A stretch of 64,000 bases of DNA from Melampsora larici-populina 98AG31 (GCF_000204055.1 NW_006768766.1:1542941-1606940); one strand, 5' to 3'; positions 25,179 to 36,488 are shown, counted from the stretch's first letter. Numbers and translations are program-made. The notes: generated by a model not told the origin, from the letters alone.

Positions 25179-25612
25179 TAGGGCTGTGACCCAGCCCTGA
25201 AATTTCAGGACCATTCACATGGCCTAATCTGGCTGCAGATAGACCCCAAGGAGTTCATAAACTGCTCAGAGCCAATCAACCTTGAGCACTTTAAAGGCGC
25301 AAAAATGTGGTCAAAATGCAATGATTTCAACATATAGGGCCATTAAATGCATACCAAAATTTATTTCAAGGCTACATCAGCCTACTTGGACATCAGAAAG
25401 AGCTATGATGGGCCTAGGTTGAAAGAAAAAGCCCCTTTGTTGTTTATGAAGCAAGAAAACATTGGACACCCAGACAGACAGGGAAACTGGTTTTTCTGCA
25501 GGGCGTCTGTGACCAAGTTTAGGCTTCAGTGTGACAGGGAACAGACTGTCAGCTTCAAAAACCTTGTTGGGCAGAATTGGCCAGTCAGGTCTGGGTCTGT
25601 GTCACACCCCTA
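25179..25612. mobile_element. hAT-like MITE with 8-bp target-site duplication
   Basis: It begins TAGGGCTGTGACCC and ends GTGTCACACCCCTA. It is flanked by ATTACATG on the left and ATTACAGG on the right, an 8-bp duplication with one mismatch, as expected of hAT transposases. The 434-bp interior carries no transposase and has a 60-90 codon frame without family features. Confidence 0.75.
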
Positions 25613-26394
25613 ATTACAGGTATAGGGTGCAAACTGTTTATTTCTATGTTCTTTTCATATTTACTTATTATTTCTCTATTTCTCTCTTACCACATGTTAT
25701 TCAAAAATGATATACTCATTGTCCAACAAACAAATACTCATTGATCAACTTGAAATACAATCCTGTGTAATTTGTTTTATGAAGATCTTTTTAATGACCA
25801 TGTGTAGCCTTGGTTCAAGAAACCAAGTTGGTTTCTCAACCCAAATTAATAGCTGTTTGTATCAAACTGATCTTCTTGACCTGTGGTGGATGCCAAGAAG
25901 GGATGTCTAGGGCTCTTGTGCTCACAGGAAGGGTTATAATAGGATAAATTACAAAGGAGAACCATGTATTATATGGCATTATAACTACACATGCTAAATA
26001 AATTAATTACACACACAAGATTTTAGTATAAGGATCACATGTGTTCTTCTACAGATCAATTATCAGTTGTTCACAGGAGATGGTCACATAATCCTCCATG
26101 TTGTAGTTGTTGAATGTTTTCTGTGTGCTATTCTCTTGTTCTGATGGGTATATAAACCTTTGCTTTTGTCTTGTTTCTTTTGTTCCTTATCTTCTACAAT
26201 AACAATCAAGTTTACATAAGCTTTATAAACCAACAAGTCCATCCATATCAACTTACAAAAGCCCTTATATAAGCCTTTTTACAATGAGTAGCCATGGATT
26301 TGCAGTCTTTCTGCTAGGTCTCTCTTCAATTGCTATTGTCAAGTGCTGTCCTACATATGTAAAACATAGTAATTGAACTGTAACAGTTATACAA
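25613..26394. other. AT-rich insert within the split pseudogene
   Basis: No coding region is supported. The segment lies between two MITEs and belongs to the foreign block that separates exons 3 and 4 of the decayed secreted-protein copy. CT-rich words near 26170-26280 resemble a fungal promoter, but no gene follows. Confidence 0.45.
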
Positions 26395-26604
26395 TAGGGG
26401 GTTTCAAGTTGGATGTTTTTACATATTTTTACACTACAACGCCTTGCCCGTTGTTGTTAAATTTGCGTAATTTTTTTAAAGCGGGACACCTTTTTAGGTG
26501 TCCTGAATTAAACATACATCCATTTTACAGAAAATATTTTTATGAACAACTTGTCCAAATTTGTAAAAAATACGCAAAAAAAAAATCCAACTTGAAACCC
26601 CCTA
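26395..26604. mobile_element. MITE with TA target duplication
   Basis: The terminal inverted repeats TAGGGGGTTTCAAGTTGGAT and its reverse complement bound a 210-bp AT-rich element. Each end carries TA, as in Tc1/mariner-type insertions. The interior contains a second short palindrome (GACACCTTTTTAGGTGTC) and no gene. It sits 24 bp from the next MITE. Confidence 0.8.
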
Positions 26605-26628
26605 ATATCACTTGTTACATGTTGGTTT

Positions 26629-26941
26629 TAGGGCTGTGACCCAACCCTGTGTGTTCAGGGCCGGCCCCGGGGCCAAATCAAGCCCTGATTGAGCCCAATG
26701 GCCTCTGAAAACTGCTCAGGGCTGACCAGGGCGGGTAGAAGACAGCGTGAAGGCATTTCTTGGGCGAAAAAAGGGTTGGCACCCCGGCCGGGTCGGGGTC
26801 CCAAATTACCCAAAGCTCCCACAGGGCCGTATTCAACTGTTATTGAGTCACATATGAATGCCTCGGGGCGCGTACTGTCAGCTCTGTGAAAGTTGTTGGG
26901 CAAAGTCGGCCGGCCGGGGCCGGGGCCGGGTCACAGCCCTA
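26629..26941. mobile_element. hAT-like MITE with perfect 8-bp target-site duplication
   Basis: The 14-base termini TAGGGCTGTGACCC and GGGTCACAGCCCTA are exact reverse complements. The flanks are GTTGGTTT on both sides (26621-26628 and 26942-26949), a perfect 8-bp duplication characteristic of hAT insertion. The 313-bp body is GC-rich with GGCCGGCC palindromes and no coding region. This is the best-preserved member of the family in the window. Confidence 0.88.
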
Positions 26942-26979
26942 GTTGGTTTCCTTGCTCAATAAGCTTCCTTATTGACATC

Positions 26980-27520
26980 TAGGAAACTGAAGCAAGATTA
27001 CAATCTTCAATATCTGAAGTGGAACAGTGAAACAGAAGACTGATCTGCAAAAAAATACCTGCTGACATGACCTTTGCCCCAATATATCCAAATAAGCCAC
27101 AGCCTGAACAGTGACAGTCATTGATGTGGTCTGTCACAACTGGATTGAATTGCAGAAATTGAAACATGTCAAGGCAGACCAGCTGTTAGAGGCATAGCCT
27201 TGATGTTAACCAACAAAAAAAGCAGAACTCGGCCATATTTGTGACTGGAGTCTCCTCTGGTTTTTGGGTTGTCTACCCAAAAATTATCCACTTGGCAGGA
27301 GTATTATATCATTGTCCGACTGACAAGCTTATAGACAAAAGCAGTCTATCAGAATTCTTGAAGACACAAATAAAGGATCACCAAAAATCCAATATCATAA
27401 TATAGTTACATTCCTATCTTTCCTTGGTCCAATGGTGCAACATTCCAAGCCATGCTACACTGGAGGCTTGTGGAACTGGCAAAGTTACAGGCTGTGAGAA
27501 ACAGTGTCAATTTGGTCATT
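26980..27520 (-). pseudogene. Copy 3 of the secreted-protein gene, exons 1-3
   Basis: Reading the minus strand, LQCSMAWNVAPLDQGKIG (about 27480-27425) aligns to the mature N-terminus of the intact gene. ACQSDND (near 27330) aligns to the exon 2 cysteine motif, and VTVQAVAY (near 27110) to exon 3. The cysteine motif of exon 2 runs into a stop. Exons 4-5 are absent here and present at 24730-25046, beyond a block of MITEs. The tract is CpG-poor. Confidence 0.6.
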
Positions 27521-28758
27521 GTGGTGAAGGTCTGCATATCTTCAAAGATTTTGCATGTAGAACAGGTAGCCTTTGTGTAAGATATAGTCTTTGTCCTGGA
27601 AAGCAGAGCCCAGTTGAAAATTCAAGCAAGAAGTAGCCATAGCTTGCTGATTGGAGGCACTATGAGACCTTTCAATTGTATAGATGAATAGGTTTGTCCA
27701 TGTATTTCTGAAATGATTTCCACATGTGGAGTTATGTGAAGTTGACATATCTTCTGCTGGGCTGCCTGGTCACCCCAGGAAACTTCACAAGCAGTTCTGT
27801 GTGGTTCAATCCCTACCGCTTGCATTTTCTTGAACCCATCTCTCAACTTGTAAACATTGAATTGATCCAAGTCTGTTGCAATTGATATGCTTTAAACACA
27901 TATCCTGTGTAGTCTGGGTGAGCTAGCATGCACGTCTGGGTTGTTGCCTCTTGCAAGGCTTTTGATAACAATTCCATGAATGCCGGAAGAAAATTGTGAA
28001 GGTGACAGTTGCGGAGCTGTTGCAGATAAAAATTAATCGAGAGGAACACTTCACTTCAGTCAATTTTGGCCAAAGTTGGGACCACATTGTGACTGAAAAG
28101 TGCTGGATGACCATGACTTGCCTCAACAATTTGGGGCTTCACAGCTGAAGATCCTGTAGTAGCTTACAAGCCTTGCCACGGGTTCCAAGAAATGGACGTG
28201 TGAAACAGAGAGATACAGGTCCTAGAATATTTCAAAGGTTCTGCTCAGGGAACGTCAGGGTCTTTGTATCATGTTCTGCTATTTGTTCTAAGCTCCTACT
28301 GGCAGGCTTACATAAAGGTCTCCTTGTTCTTTGCCACCCAAGTTCAGTTCTGTTGGCCTGATCATGCACCCGTGGGAAAACACCTTGAGCCTCCTACTTC
28401 AAATGGCAAGGAGAGGCATTCAATTTGATGAACGAAGGATGCCGCATGTTGGCAATGTAAAAATCACAAGAATGCTTATAACAAACATTGGAGATCATAG
28501 GGACAACCGGAACGAAGAAGTATTCAAAACGACACCAAAAAAATACAAGGCATCAAGATTATTGTCAGATTCATACAAAAGAAAACAGGATGCAATCCCA
28601 ATGATTGATGTGATGCGGCGTACGTATGAAGTATAGAAGAAAGACAAAAGGTTCGTCACAGCATATGTGAAGAACATAGAGTGAGAAACAAAACAATATG
28701 TCCGTAACTGGTCAGGTGAATTGACAGAATGAGACGAAGCAAAGTCAACTGAATGTCA
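27521..28758. other. Decayed upstream sequence and spacer
   Basis: 27521-28130 resembles the upstream flank of the intact secreted-protein gene (for example the GGTAGCCTTT word near 27565, also at 21995). From about 28170 the CpG content rises and an open frame at 28331-28636 (+) codes for a K/R-rich peptide without a recognised family. I do not regard it as established. Confidence 0.4.
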
Positions 28759-30684
28759 TCACATGATAATGCAATTCTTCTTTCTTTGACCACTTCCGTG
28801 GCTGGCTCGACGACCATGAGTACTTGCCGCTGTTGTCACGCATTGTTGATTGCTGGGAAATGAAGTGCCTGATGTTTCAGATAGAACTTGGGGACAAGAA
28901 GTAGATTGGGCGTGAACTTGTTGGATGCGAGCTTGTGACGGCAGTGAGGGCTGCAAAGAATTAAAGGTTGGTCCCGGTTGGACACCTATTCTGGATTCTT
29001 GGTTCCGATACTCTTCCTCTTGCAACTGTTGTGCGCAAAGAAAACTGTGCATAACGAGCAAAAGATATGAGAAAACTCTGACAGCACTTGTGGGCTATAG
29101 TGAAAGACGCACTCGTTGTTGAGATGATTGGGCTCTGTCGTCTCGCGCGGTGGGACAGAATTTCTACCCGGTGGACCGCTGGAAGTACGTTGACCTGTTT
29201 GACGTGAAGCTGGGGCTTTGAGGCGACTTCGAGTCAGATTCCAATCATAAAACTCACTCATACCACCCTCAACATCCTCTAAACTTTCCCAAACAATATG
29301 GCGCTCATTCAGAAACGCCATATCCGTTACCAGACAGAAGAGTTTGGGTACTCCGCTTTCATCTTCATTGAATGTGTGCAGGGATCGATCCTCTAGTTCA
29401 GCCTGCGCGAGACTTTGAGAGATCGCATGAACCTCCAGCATTGTCTCGTGGGAGTAATTGGGGTCCATTTGGTCAGGTGGAGGTGGTAGAGGGGGGTGAA
29501 GAGGAGCAGGTGGCGCAGGTGAGATGACCGGACGCCGATACAAGACTGAAAGATGTGAATTTCGAAAGAAGGCAGTGAGTGAATCAGGAGCCAAACCGGA
29601 TATGAGTTGAAAGAGTCCAAAGAAAGATAGCTGAGTACTGCTGGTATCCAAAAACCGACGTATTAAACAAGCTGAAAATCATAGAAAACCACATCAAGAT
29701 CAATCAACATGGGTCAAAGGTTCTTATGAAATCGTCAAAAGAGGGTCACATACCATCATGAATAGCATTTTTATTTTCTGCTGTCGTTTCTCCATTGACT
29801 TTGTCATCTTGAGGGTTTTCAAGCAGCTCTTCTCCAACTACAACTGCTTCAACCGCTCTATCGTAGTCACCACACTTCATTAGTGCATCCCACGTATCCT
29901 GGTCTTGTGGATCCGCAACCCATCCATGGACCAAGGGGACACCTGCTGAGCTGAATAAAGCAAGTTCCCCTGATCCAGGTCCAAAGCCATCAATTGAACC
30001 GAATCTTGGATTAAGATTGAGACCAGTGCGAGAAGATGGAATGACTGAAAGAGCGACGCTGAGATTTGTGGGATCAGCGGAGTGACGGACCAAGTAATCG
30101 GCTAAGACTGAGGAAAGGGTCTGGAAGGAAATCGATGTACGATCTGGAGGCCCGGGAAGAACGATTGAACCCTGAAGTAGAAGAATGTTGCAGACAGCCA
30201 GAAGCGAACATGGCCCATTGGTATTTTGCATGATCTAAAGTACAAAAAGGGATCAGCCATCATGATTTGAATGTGGGAAGGTGTGTCATTGCAAGACTCT
30301 GTCAAAAATGAGACTTACAATCGATATCGATTTGGGATTTGATCCAGAAGGAGGAAAAGGCGGCCAAAGGATTTTTTTAATCAACCAGCGCTCATCGGTC
30401 TGATTAGGCGAACTAGTGCTAGGGGCACAAGCTTGATTGTTCCGAGATGGTGTAGATGGTGTTGGAAGTGGTAATCGTTCATTCTCGCTGAATGGCTCAG
30501 ATTCCTCCACAGCAGAGGGCAAGGGTTGAGGTTCAGTGATTCGTTCAACTGCATCCGAACTTGATTTGTTGGTAATGCTGACTGCGGATATTTGGTTAGG
30601 TGATTCGTCTTGTGTTGCTGGAGTGATGACTGAATGATCCTCAGCTTGAAGGTTTGTTGGTTCTGTTGATGTGATGATGCTCAT
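28759..30684 (-). CDS. MINDY-1/2-type K48-ubiquitin deubiquitinase with CaaX end
   Basis: MINDY cysteine proteases trim K48-linked polyubiquitin. Four exons (30684-30319, 30234-29754, 29671-29113, 29044-28759) give about 563 residues with phases closing. After a disordered Ser/Thr/Pro N-terminus of ~100 residues, the catalytic core starts at WLIKKILWPPF. It has QNTNGPCSLLAVCNILLLQG (oxyanion Gln and nucleophile Cys), FQTLSSVLADYLV, VPLVHGWVADPQD with the catalytic His, LDTSSTQLSFFGLFQLISGL and LVTDMAFLNERHIVWESLED. A ubiquitin-interacting-like helix DFLCAQQLQEEEY follows a 68-bp intron. The last residues are KKNCIIM, a CaaX prenylation motif, suggesting membrane attachment. Start chosen at MSIITS; an in-frame ATG lies 63 bases upstream. 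Confidence 0.93.
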
Positions 30685-30740
30685 CTTGATTGTCGATGAG
30701 GGTAAACAAGACTTGGCACGGATCACGATGAGCCTGAAAG

Positions 30741-31040
30741 TTGTCATACATACATATGCGGATCAGTGCGGATTACGCAAGGCGCCTTTCGACGGTGCAT
30801 TGCGAGAACTACGGGCGCAGGAGATGCCCGACACCTGCCCAGGATGTCCGCCCCCATGGCGAAGAGGCGATGCAAAATGCCATGCCGGACGGCTCACGAG
30901 TCCCACGCGCTCCGGGCAAGAGAGCAAATCATTTCGTCTCTGGATCCAATCCGACAGAGAAAGTCTTTGCAAAAACGGACGGGAAAATGATCAACTTTAT
31001 GTACGTCTTGGTCAAGCTCGGCAACCGCAGTCTTTCTTGA
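30741..31040 (+). CDS. Possible first exon of an unrecognised divergent gene
   Basis: A frame of about 100 codons begins 57 bp from the MINDY start, divergently. It is clearly richer in GC and CpG than its surroundings and has no stop for ~300 bases. The peptide is basic and polar (YARRLSTVHCENYGRRRC near the start, NPTEKVFAKTDGKMINF near the end) with no family I recognise. A competing frame gives a different Cys-rich peptide, so the reading frame is uncertain. It could continue by splicing into CpG-containing frames at 31650-31990. Confidence 0.3.
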   Translation: MSYIHMRISADYARRLSTVHCENYGRRRCPTPAQDVRPHGEEAMQNAMPDGSRVPRAPGKRANHFVSGSNPTEKVFAKTDGKMINFMYVLVKLGNRSLS

Positions 31041-32633
31041 CCGCATATCACTTCGGTGAGTGTGATTGATTTTTACGTGATCAAATAATTGTCAAAGATG
31101 AGGAGACGAGACGATAACAGACTCTCAGACCAACTTGAGCTGCACGGTCACCAGTCTTTGTTCCACATGTATCTAGGATATGATATCATTTATTCGTCAC
31201 TCATGTTTGCTCGGCTCTGAATCTAACTCCGTCATGTTCACGAGATACCATGTACAACACTGCAATCCGATTGCTCCCATCTCGCCCCTTCCGGTCTGGT
31301 GCTCTATCTCGTATCTCAGGTCCCCAAGAGGCTTGACGAGTAGACCTGCTTCACGATTGCATAAGGGCAGCTAGCATCAACAAAGGATTATCGGTTGACC
31401 ACATCCACTTTACAAAGTATATCTTCCGACATCTGCCATTTTCCACAATTTATCTCGAAGCCTTTGTGTTGACCAAATCATTGAGATGGTCTTGATTCAA
31501 GTTGGGCTGTTTACCTGATTGAAAACTCCGTAAGCAAATAAGTAGGTCGGTGAAAAGATGACATGTGATGAGGCTTAAATTCGATCGATTTCTTTAAACA
31601 AAATCATCTGACAAATGCAAGGTGCTTAGCAAGTGAATTCATAGTTTTTCACGCAGTGCGCCCTTCGTGCCCTGTTTCACGTGTGGAGAACTTTCTGGGG
31701 TCAGACTCACGGACTCATTGCCTTTTCTCAAGCCTTGGGTCCTTTCAAGGAATCAAAGGAACGCTAGTCCAGATGAGCTTGGCGTGCAGCAGAACCGTTC
31801 GATCCATCAGCTGCTTCACGCGGAAGGTATGTACCCTTTCAGCTGGATGTAGGCCGTGCTTTTGTTCTATAATCGATCCGTCTTTTTCGAGACCTTCAAG
31901 GGGGAGGACTCAACTCGATATACATAGTCCCTCCCGATCTGCTGTATATTCGACATCGACCCACAACAAGTAGGAAGCTGTTTCGCTGGTATGTATGGTC
32001 CACTTTTTCTATTTGCTTGTTTATTTGAGTCTGCACGGAAGCTGGTGATCAGGTCCAGCCCGTACCCCACACAAGGCATACGGGAATTCGGAACCAGTTA
32101 AAGGTGATCTCTAAAGTTAGAAAATCGTGCTGGGAGCGGTGCATACTGTGTGTTTTGCTATGTACAGGGATTGCTCAGCTGAGCCGAAGCTTCATCGGTT
32201 CTATTTTTTTTCGGAGCGTCTTACCCCTGATTTTTACATACCAGCTGGGTGTTTGAAAAACAGGGCTCCTGAACTTGATGATGACAAAACACTCCGCACC
32301 GTCACCGTGACGGGATCGTTTTCTGATGATCCCCCACGTATTTTAATTTTCAACGGATTCTGCGCATTTTTGACTTAGCCTGACCTTTCTCCATTTGGTC
32401 AATCAACCAGTTTTGGATTCTATAAAATCCCTGTCTCTCTCATTGCACCTCTTATCTACCCCGCACCATCTCATCAACCTCATTACAAAGTTTCACACCA
32501 TAGCATACGCTTGATTATCAAATCCACGAAACTCCCAAAATGTTAGTATCTACCTCTTCCTACCCTGAGTGTGAATGCAGCCCCTCACACATCTCGCAAT
32601 CATATAGCCAATTCCCTATCACATTTCACAACA
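31041..32633. other. Intergenic with possible exons, not resolved
   Basis: Open frames at 31656-31850 are followed by good GTATGT donors (31827 and about 31989), which look like exons. I could not join them into a model with a start, and no family motif shows. The final ~230 bases before 32634 have CTCTCTCAT and CATCTCATCAACC words typical of a fungal 5'-UTR. Confidence 0.35.
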
Positions 32634-33046
32634 TGAGCAACATACTCGAACACACATCATCCGCTGCCCATCAAGCCACCCCAGTCAGTGCGGCTCATGC
32701 TCCCTCTCTTCCCTCGGATACCTCACCAAAGTCCACCAACTCCACGGAAGAAGAACCACTAGTTCTGACGCCCGAAGAAGTTGAGGCTTTGCGTCTATAC
32801 TCAGCATCGGTGAAAAACTTCAGTTAAGCTCGTTCTCCTTTCACGTCTCCTCTTGCCCAACTCATATCATCTCTAAACGGTCATTGACATTTGAATTCCA
32901 TTTGAATAGCCTATCGCTTGTTCGAGAACTTCAAGGACGAACTCGAACGTCGTGAAAAAGGTCGTTCAGCCTCCCCTCCTCCACCGCGAAAGTATCCAAG
33001 ACGGACTTCGCCTCCGATGCAATTCCCCGAAGGTACTGGCCTTTGA
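32634..33046 (+). CDS. Short acidic/basic protein, unrecognised
   Basis: Two exons (32634-32822 and 32910-33046) join in phase over an 87-bp intron and give about 108 residues. The N-terminal half is Ser/Thr/Ala-rich. It is followed by EEEPLVLTPEEVEALRLYSA, a short acidic helix, then YRLFENFKDELERREKGR and a basic Pro/Arg tail (PPPPRKYPRRTSPP). There is no signal peptide or membrane segment. An upstream in-frame ATG at 32539 would add 31 residues with four Ser/Cys-rich clusters; the Kozak-like context of 32634 is acceptable. Function unknown. Confidence 0.5.
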
Positions 33047-33992
33047 ATATCAATAAAACCACCATATCGGACAATTTTTATCTTATTTTGTTTGCTTGGG
33101 TGACCGTGTGCTTGTATGGTGTCATTGCTTATCATTTTTGGGCGACTTGGGCTTTTGATAATCTCATTTTTATTGTCTAGTTTTTGAAATGACCTCTCGT
33201 GAAAGATTGTTTCTTTGTTATTGCTTCTAAGTCATGTTTGGCAGATGTAGTCCTCACTTGTTTTTACCCAAGCTATTGCAATGCGCACAAAACGGACTTT
33301 CTTACTTCCGTAAGTCCATTCACAGAAAAATGTCACACATACATGAGCATACTGCATTCCACACGATCATTCCGCCTAAACCCTAAGTTTCACTCTTTCA
33401 TCTGCACCACGGGAGGGTCTGGACGGTCTTTAGGCCGCTCATCTCTCTGCAGTGATGGGCGGTCTTCAGGTAGGCCATACCACAGGCCACTTCTAGCGGC
33501 CAGCTGGATTAACCTGAAATCGGCCTGTCCTTCTATTTCTTTTGAATTTGGAAAAACTCTTAAATCTGATAATTTGGCACTCTGACTTTTCAAAAAAAGA
33601 TTCTGGTGAACTGTGTGTTTTGAACATGAAGTTACGAAGAAGGTAAATTACACCGAAAATTACTCAAATATTTTGCTTTGCAATATTTCCGTAGTTCAGG
33701 CAAAGTAAAACACATTGGTGATGTTGACAACCGATGGGGTAGGCATGTATGCGCATTTATTATTGCTGGCGTGTGGGGTAAAATGTAAAGCTAATGTAGA
33801 TGTAGGATAGAAAGTCAGATTGAAAAGGCCATGAAGTGTGATCCGATACCTGTCTTCGTATGTAAACCGTTAAGTTTACATACTTTCCTCGCATACACCT
33901 CACCCTGACTCAATGATGACCATGACATCATCGGTCATCGGTCAAGAGCAGAAGCTTTAAATAAATATCTTTGAGCTTGTTACTTCTCAGTA
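33047..33992. other. Intergenic, no gene seen
   Basis: A GGCCGxxCAT-type imperfect palindromic stretch lies around 33420-33490 (AGGCCGCTC, TAGGCCATACC, GCGGCCAGC words), possibly a small mobile remnant. The rest is AT-rich. The last 100 bases form the promoter of the following gene. Confidence 0.4.
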
Positions 33993-34916
33993 TTGAAGCT
34001 TCAACTCCAATTAGTCGACCAGCTCTCCATCAACAAAGAGATCATGAATCAGAAACATTCACATCAGTCAAAACGAAGACAATCTTCAAGTTCTATCAAG
34101 CTTGTCTCCAAACTTCCCAAACTGAGTTCACTTCCTCGTCGAGCTTATTCACTTGCTCAGGCGAGAGATATGCTTGGACATCTGAACCATACTCGTTCTA
34201 CAAGCTTGGCTAAATGGCGGTGAGCGAATCTTGTATAAAGGCTTGCCTACGTTTGGAGGCCTTACGACTGATAGCTTTGCATTGACTGGTAAAAAGTCCG
34301 TCTTTTCCATCTTGTCACATGAGGCCTAGCTCGTCGATCTCAATGACAGGCAATCAAAATCTGGGGATCATCCCTCCAGATCTTTCAGCTCAAGTCCCAC
34401 CCTCTCCGTGGACCACCCACATTGAAAGATTAGGGAGAGAAAGTCACGAAGCTCTTCGTGACACCCATACTCCCTGTGAAGTGAGTGATACGCGATATAT
34501 AATCTAGCTAGGAGATCTTCCTGTTTTGTGCCAGGAGCCGCATGCTCACATATATGATGGTATCTTACTTGTCTCGAAAGGTTGCCCGAACAAGTTCCAC
34601 CTCCGAGGAAGATCTGATCATGTCCGAGATCATGCCACCGGCAAAACGATTGATAGTACGTGACCTTCATTTAGCTTTGATAGTCTGCCACTGAAGAGGA
34701 GGTAGCGAGAAAGTATCTGAGTCTGACAAGCTTTTGTGTTTCTTTCTATATCGACCCTCTGCAGTCTTTGCCGACTACACGATCTCTGAGCACTACGCTG
34801 GTAGGAGGCTGCAATCGGCCCCTGTCATCTCGCACATCATCTGCTTCGCAGTGCAAAATTACGACCATCACCAGTCGCCGTACACCGTCGTGGAAAGTGC
34901 GCAGATGGAGGACTGA
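33993..34916 (+). CDS. Unrecognised conserved-looking protein, four exons
   Basis: Four exons (33993-34219, 34324-34480, 34535-34655, 34765-34916) join with good splice sites and closing phases. They give 218 residues from 33993, or 201 from the in-frame ATG at 34044. The N-terminus is basic and Ser-rich (KSKLPKLSSLPRRAYS-like), compatible with a mitochondrial presequence. The second half is a compact globular-looking region: IPPDLSAQVPPSPWTTHIER, EEPHAHIYDGILLVSKGC, HLRGRSDHVRDHATGK, and FADYTISEHYAGRRLQSAPV ending VVESAQMED. I do not recognise the family. Its last exon overlaps the frame that precedes the next gene, so the two genes are packed within about 25-100 bp. Confidence 0.55.
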
Positions 34917-34941
34917 ACCTCGCGGCGGTAGATCAACTGGA

Positions 34942-36488
34942 ATGCACGAGTCGCTTTGCGTCAGAAGGTTGAGTGTTTTTCATCAAGAGAGCCATGACAA
35001 GGGGTTCGAGGTGAAGATTATGGAAGAGTGCAAGGAACCTCATGATATTCAACAACGTGAATCTCTGGAGGTATCCTCTTCAGGAATTGGAGATGATGGA
35101 GAGCGGTTGAGTGAACACGAAGCCGAAAGCCGTGCCAGTTCGGAACCCTCCGAATCAAGTCTCTCAAGTCTCTCAAGCTCAGAAACTGGCGAGTCTCAAT
35201 CTGAGCGCAGCCTGCCAGTCATCGAACTCAAAGAGGCGGAAGCTAAAGATCCACAGGCGGGAAGCCGCATCGCTAAGCGCAATATAGGCCCAAGGAAGTC
35301 TTGTGTCGACGAACCTCCGGCGTCTCGACTCCGTCGTTCTCTTTCCACCGACTCGATACCTTGCTCAACTTCAAGGAAGCGGGATCTCTCAGAAGACGAG
35401 TCAGAAGCAGATACGAAAGGTCCAGATCGACAGACCCAGAGCTTGGTTAACCTTCAGGGACAAGAATCTAGCTTCCTCAGCAAAACTAGGTCATTCACAC
35501 CAAAACCTATGTCGACAAGTCGACATTTACCCAAGTCATTTCCTGCTGCTTTCAAATCACCGATGATCAATTCGACCAAACCAAAAGACAAAACGGTTAA
35601 AAGAACTACTGCAGGAGGCAGCTCCGTCGTCGCTAGTCATGATGTCGATCAGTCCAGTCAAGATCCTTCAAAACTGAAAGGAATCCTCTTGACCAAAAAG
35701 GTCGTCGAGTTGGAACAAACTTTGACTCTCATGAAGGATGCGGAAAGAATACTGGAGACTGGTGATATTCAGTCTTTGATAGATGCACAAAACAAGTGGA
35801 TGATGGTTGGAAGGCAGGTCATCTCACTGGATATCCCTTCAAAATAATTCTGGGAAAGCGTAGAACGCACACACAACTTTGTTCATTGAATGAATCTTCT
35901 TGATTATGACAATCACTGCTAAAGCTTGCCTCTCCGCTGGTGTCCATTTCGCGCTCACAGGAGCGCCGCCGAATATCTTTTCAAAGTTAGCGGAGCAGCT
36001 CAACCAAGTAAGCAGACTGATAGAAGTGGGGGGTACGAAGTTCCAACTACTACGCATTGGGGCGATTCGTGGGGATTTATGGCACCCGTTTCTGACACTG
36101 CCGCACAAATCGATGAGCAGAGAAAACTAGAGATGTTTCAGCGTGGCTATGTCTCAGATCATGCTGACGATGATTTGCCGGATGAGGATAGCTTATTCTC
36201 AGAAAACTCTGTCAGGAAATATGATTGTTCTGGAGCAGTGATTGAAGATAAAAATAAAAGTGTCAAGAATACTTCGAAGTCGATAATCGGAGAGTCGTGC
36301 GGTGCCTCAACAAGTGACTGCGCGCCTCGTGCTTCTACCTTAGGCAACATGATGCAAGACATGGGAATTGAGTTAGTCATATTAGTTTGTGGTGGACAGT
36401 ACAAAGCAGATGACTGATATCGGACTTCACATTCCACAGACCTTCGGCACTTGGATGGGATAGCGAGGAAGAGGATTGGAAAGACTGA
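34942..36488 (+). CDS. SFR1: Sfr1/Mei5 (Dds20)-like recombination mediator
   Basis: Sfr1 works with Swi5 to help load or stabilise Rad51/Dmc1 filaments in homologous recombination. The N-terminal ~290 residues are disordered, Ser/Glu/Lys-rich, with RKSCVDEPPASRLRRSLSTD. The C-terminal part fits the family: a coiled coil (LLTKKVVELEQTLTLMKDAE), then LIDAQNKWMMVGRQ, SAAEYLFKVSG, and after a 68-bp intron (36372-36439) an end reading TLGNMMQDMGIEPSALGW, DSEEEDWKD. That end resembles the L-x-x-L-G-[IL]-x-x-x-x-L-x-[WHY] acidic tail of Sfr1. The junction between ~35800 and ~35960 could not be closed cleanly. The start may be 34942 or 35020; frames further upstream overlap the previous gene and are not used. 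Confidence 0.65.

Noticed and set aside
34768..34941. N-terminal part of the long frame leading into the SFR1-like gene
   Set aside because: This part overlaps the last exon of the preceding gene in another frame, which has better codon and splice support; the SFR1-like start was therefore placed at 34942 or later.
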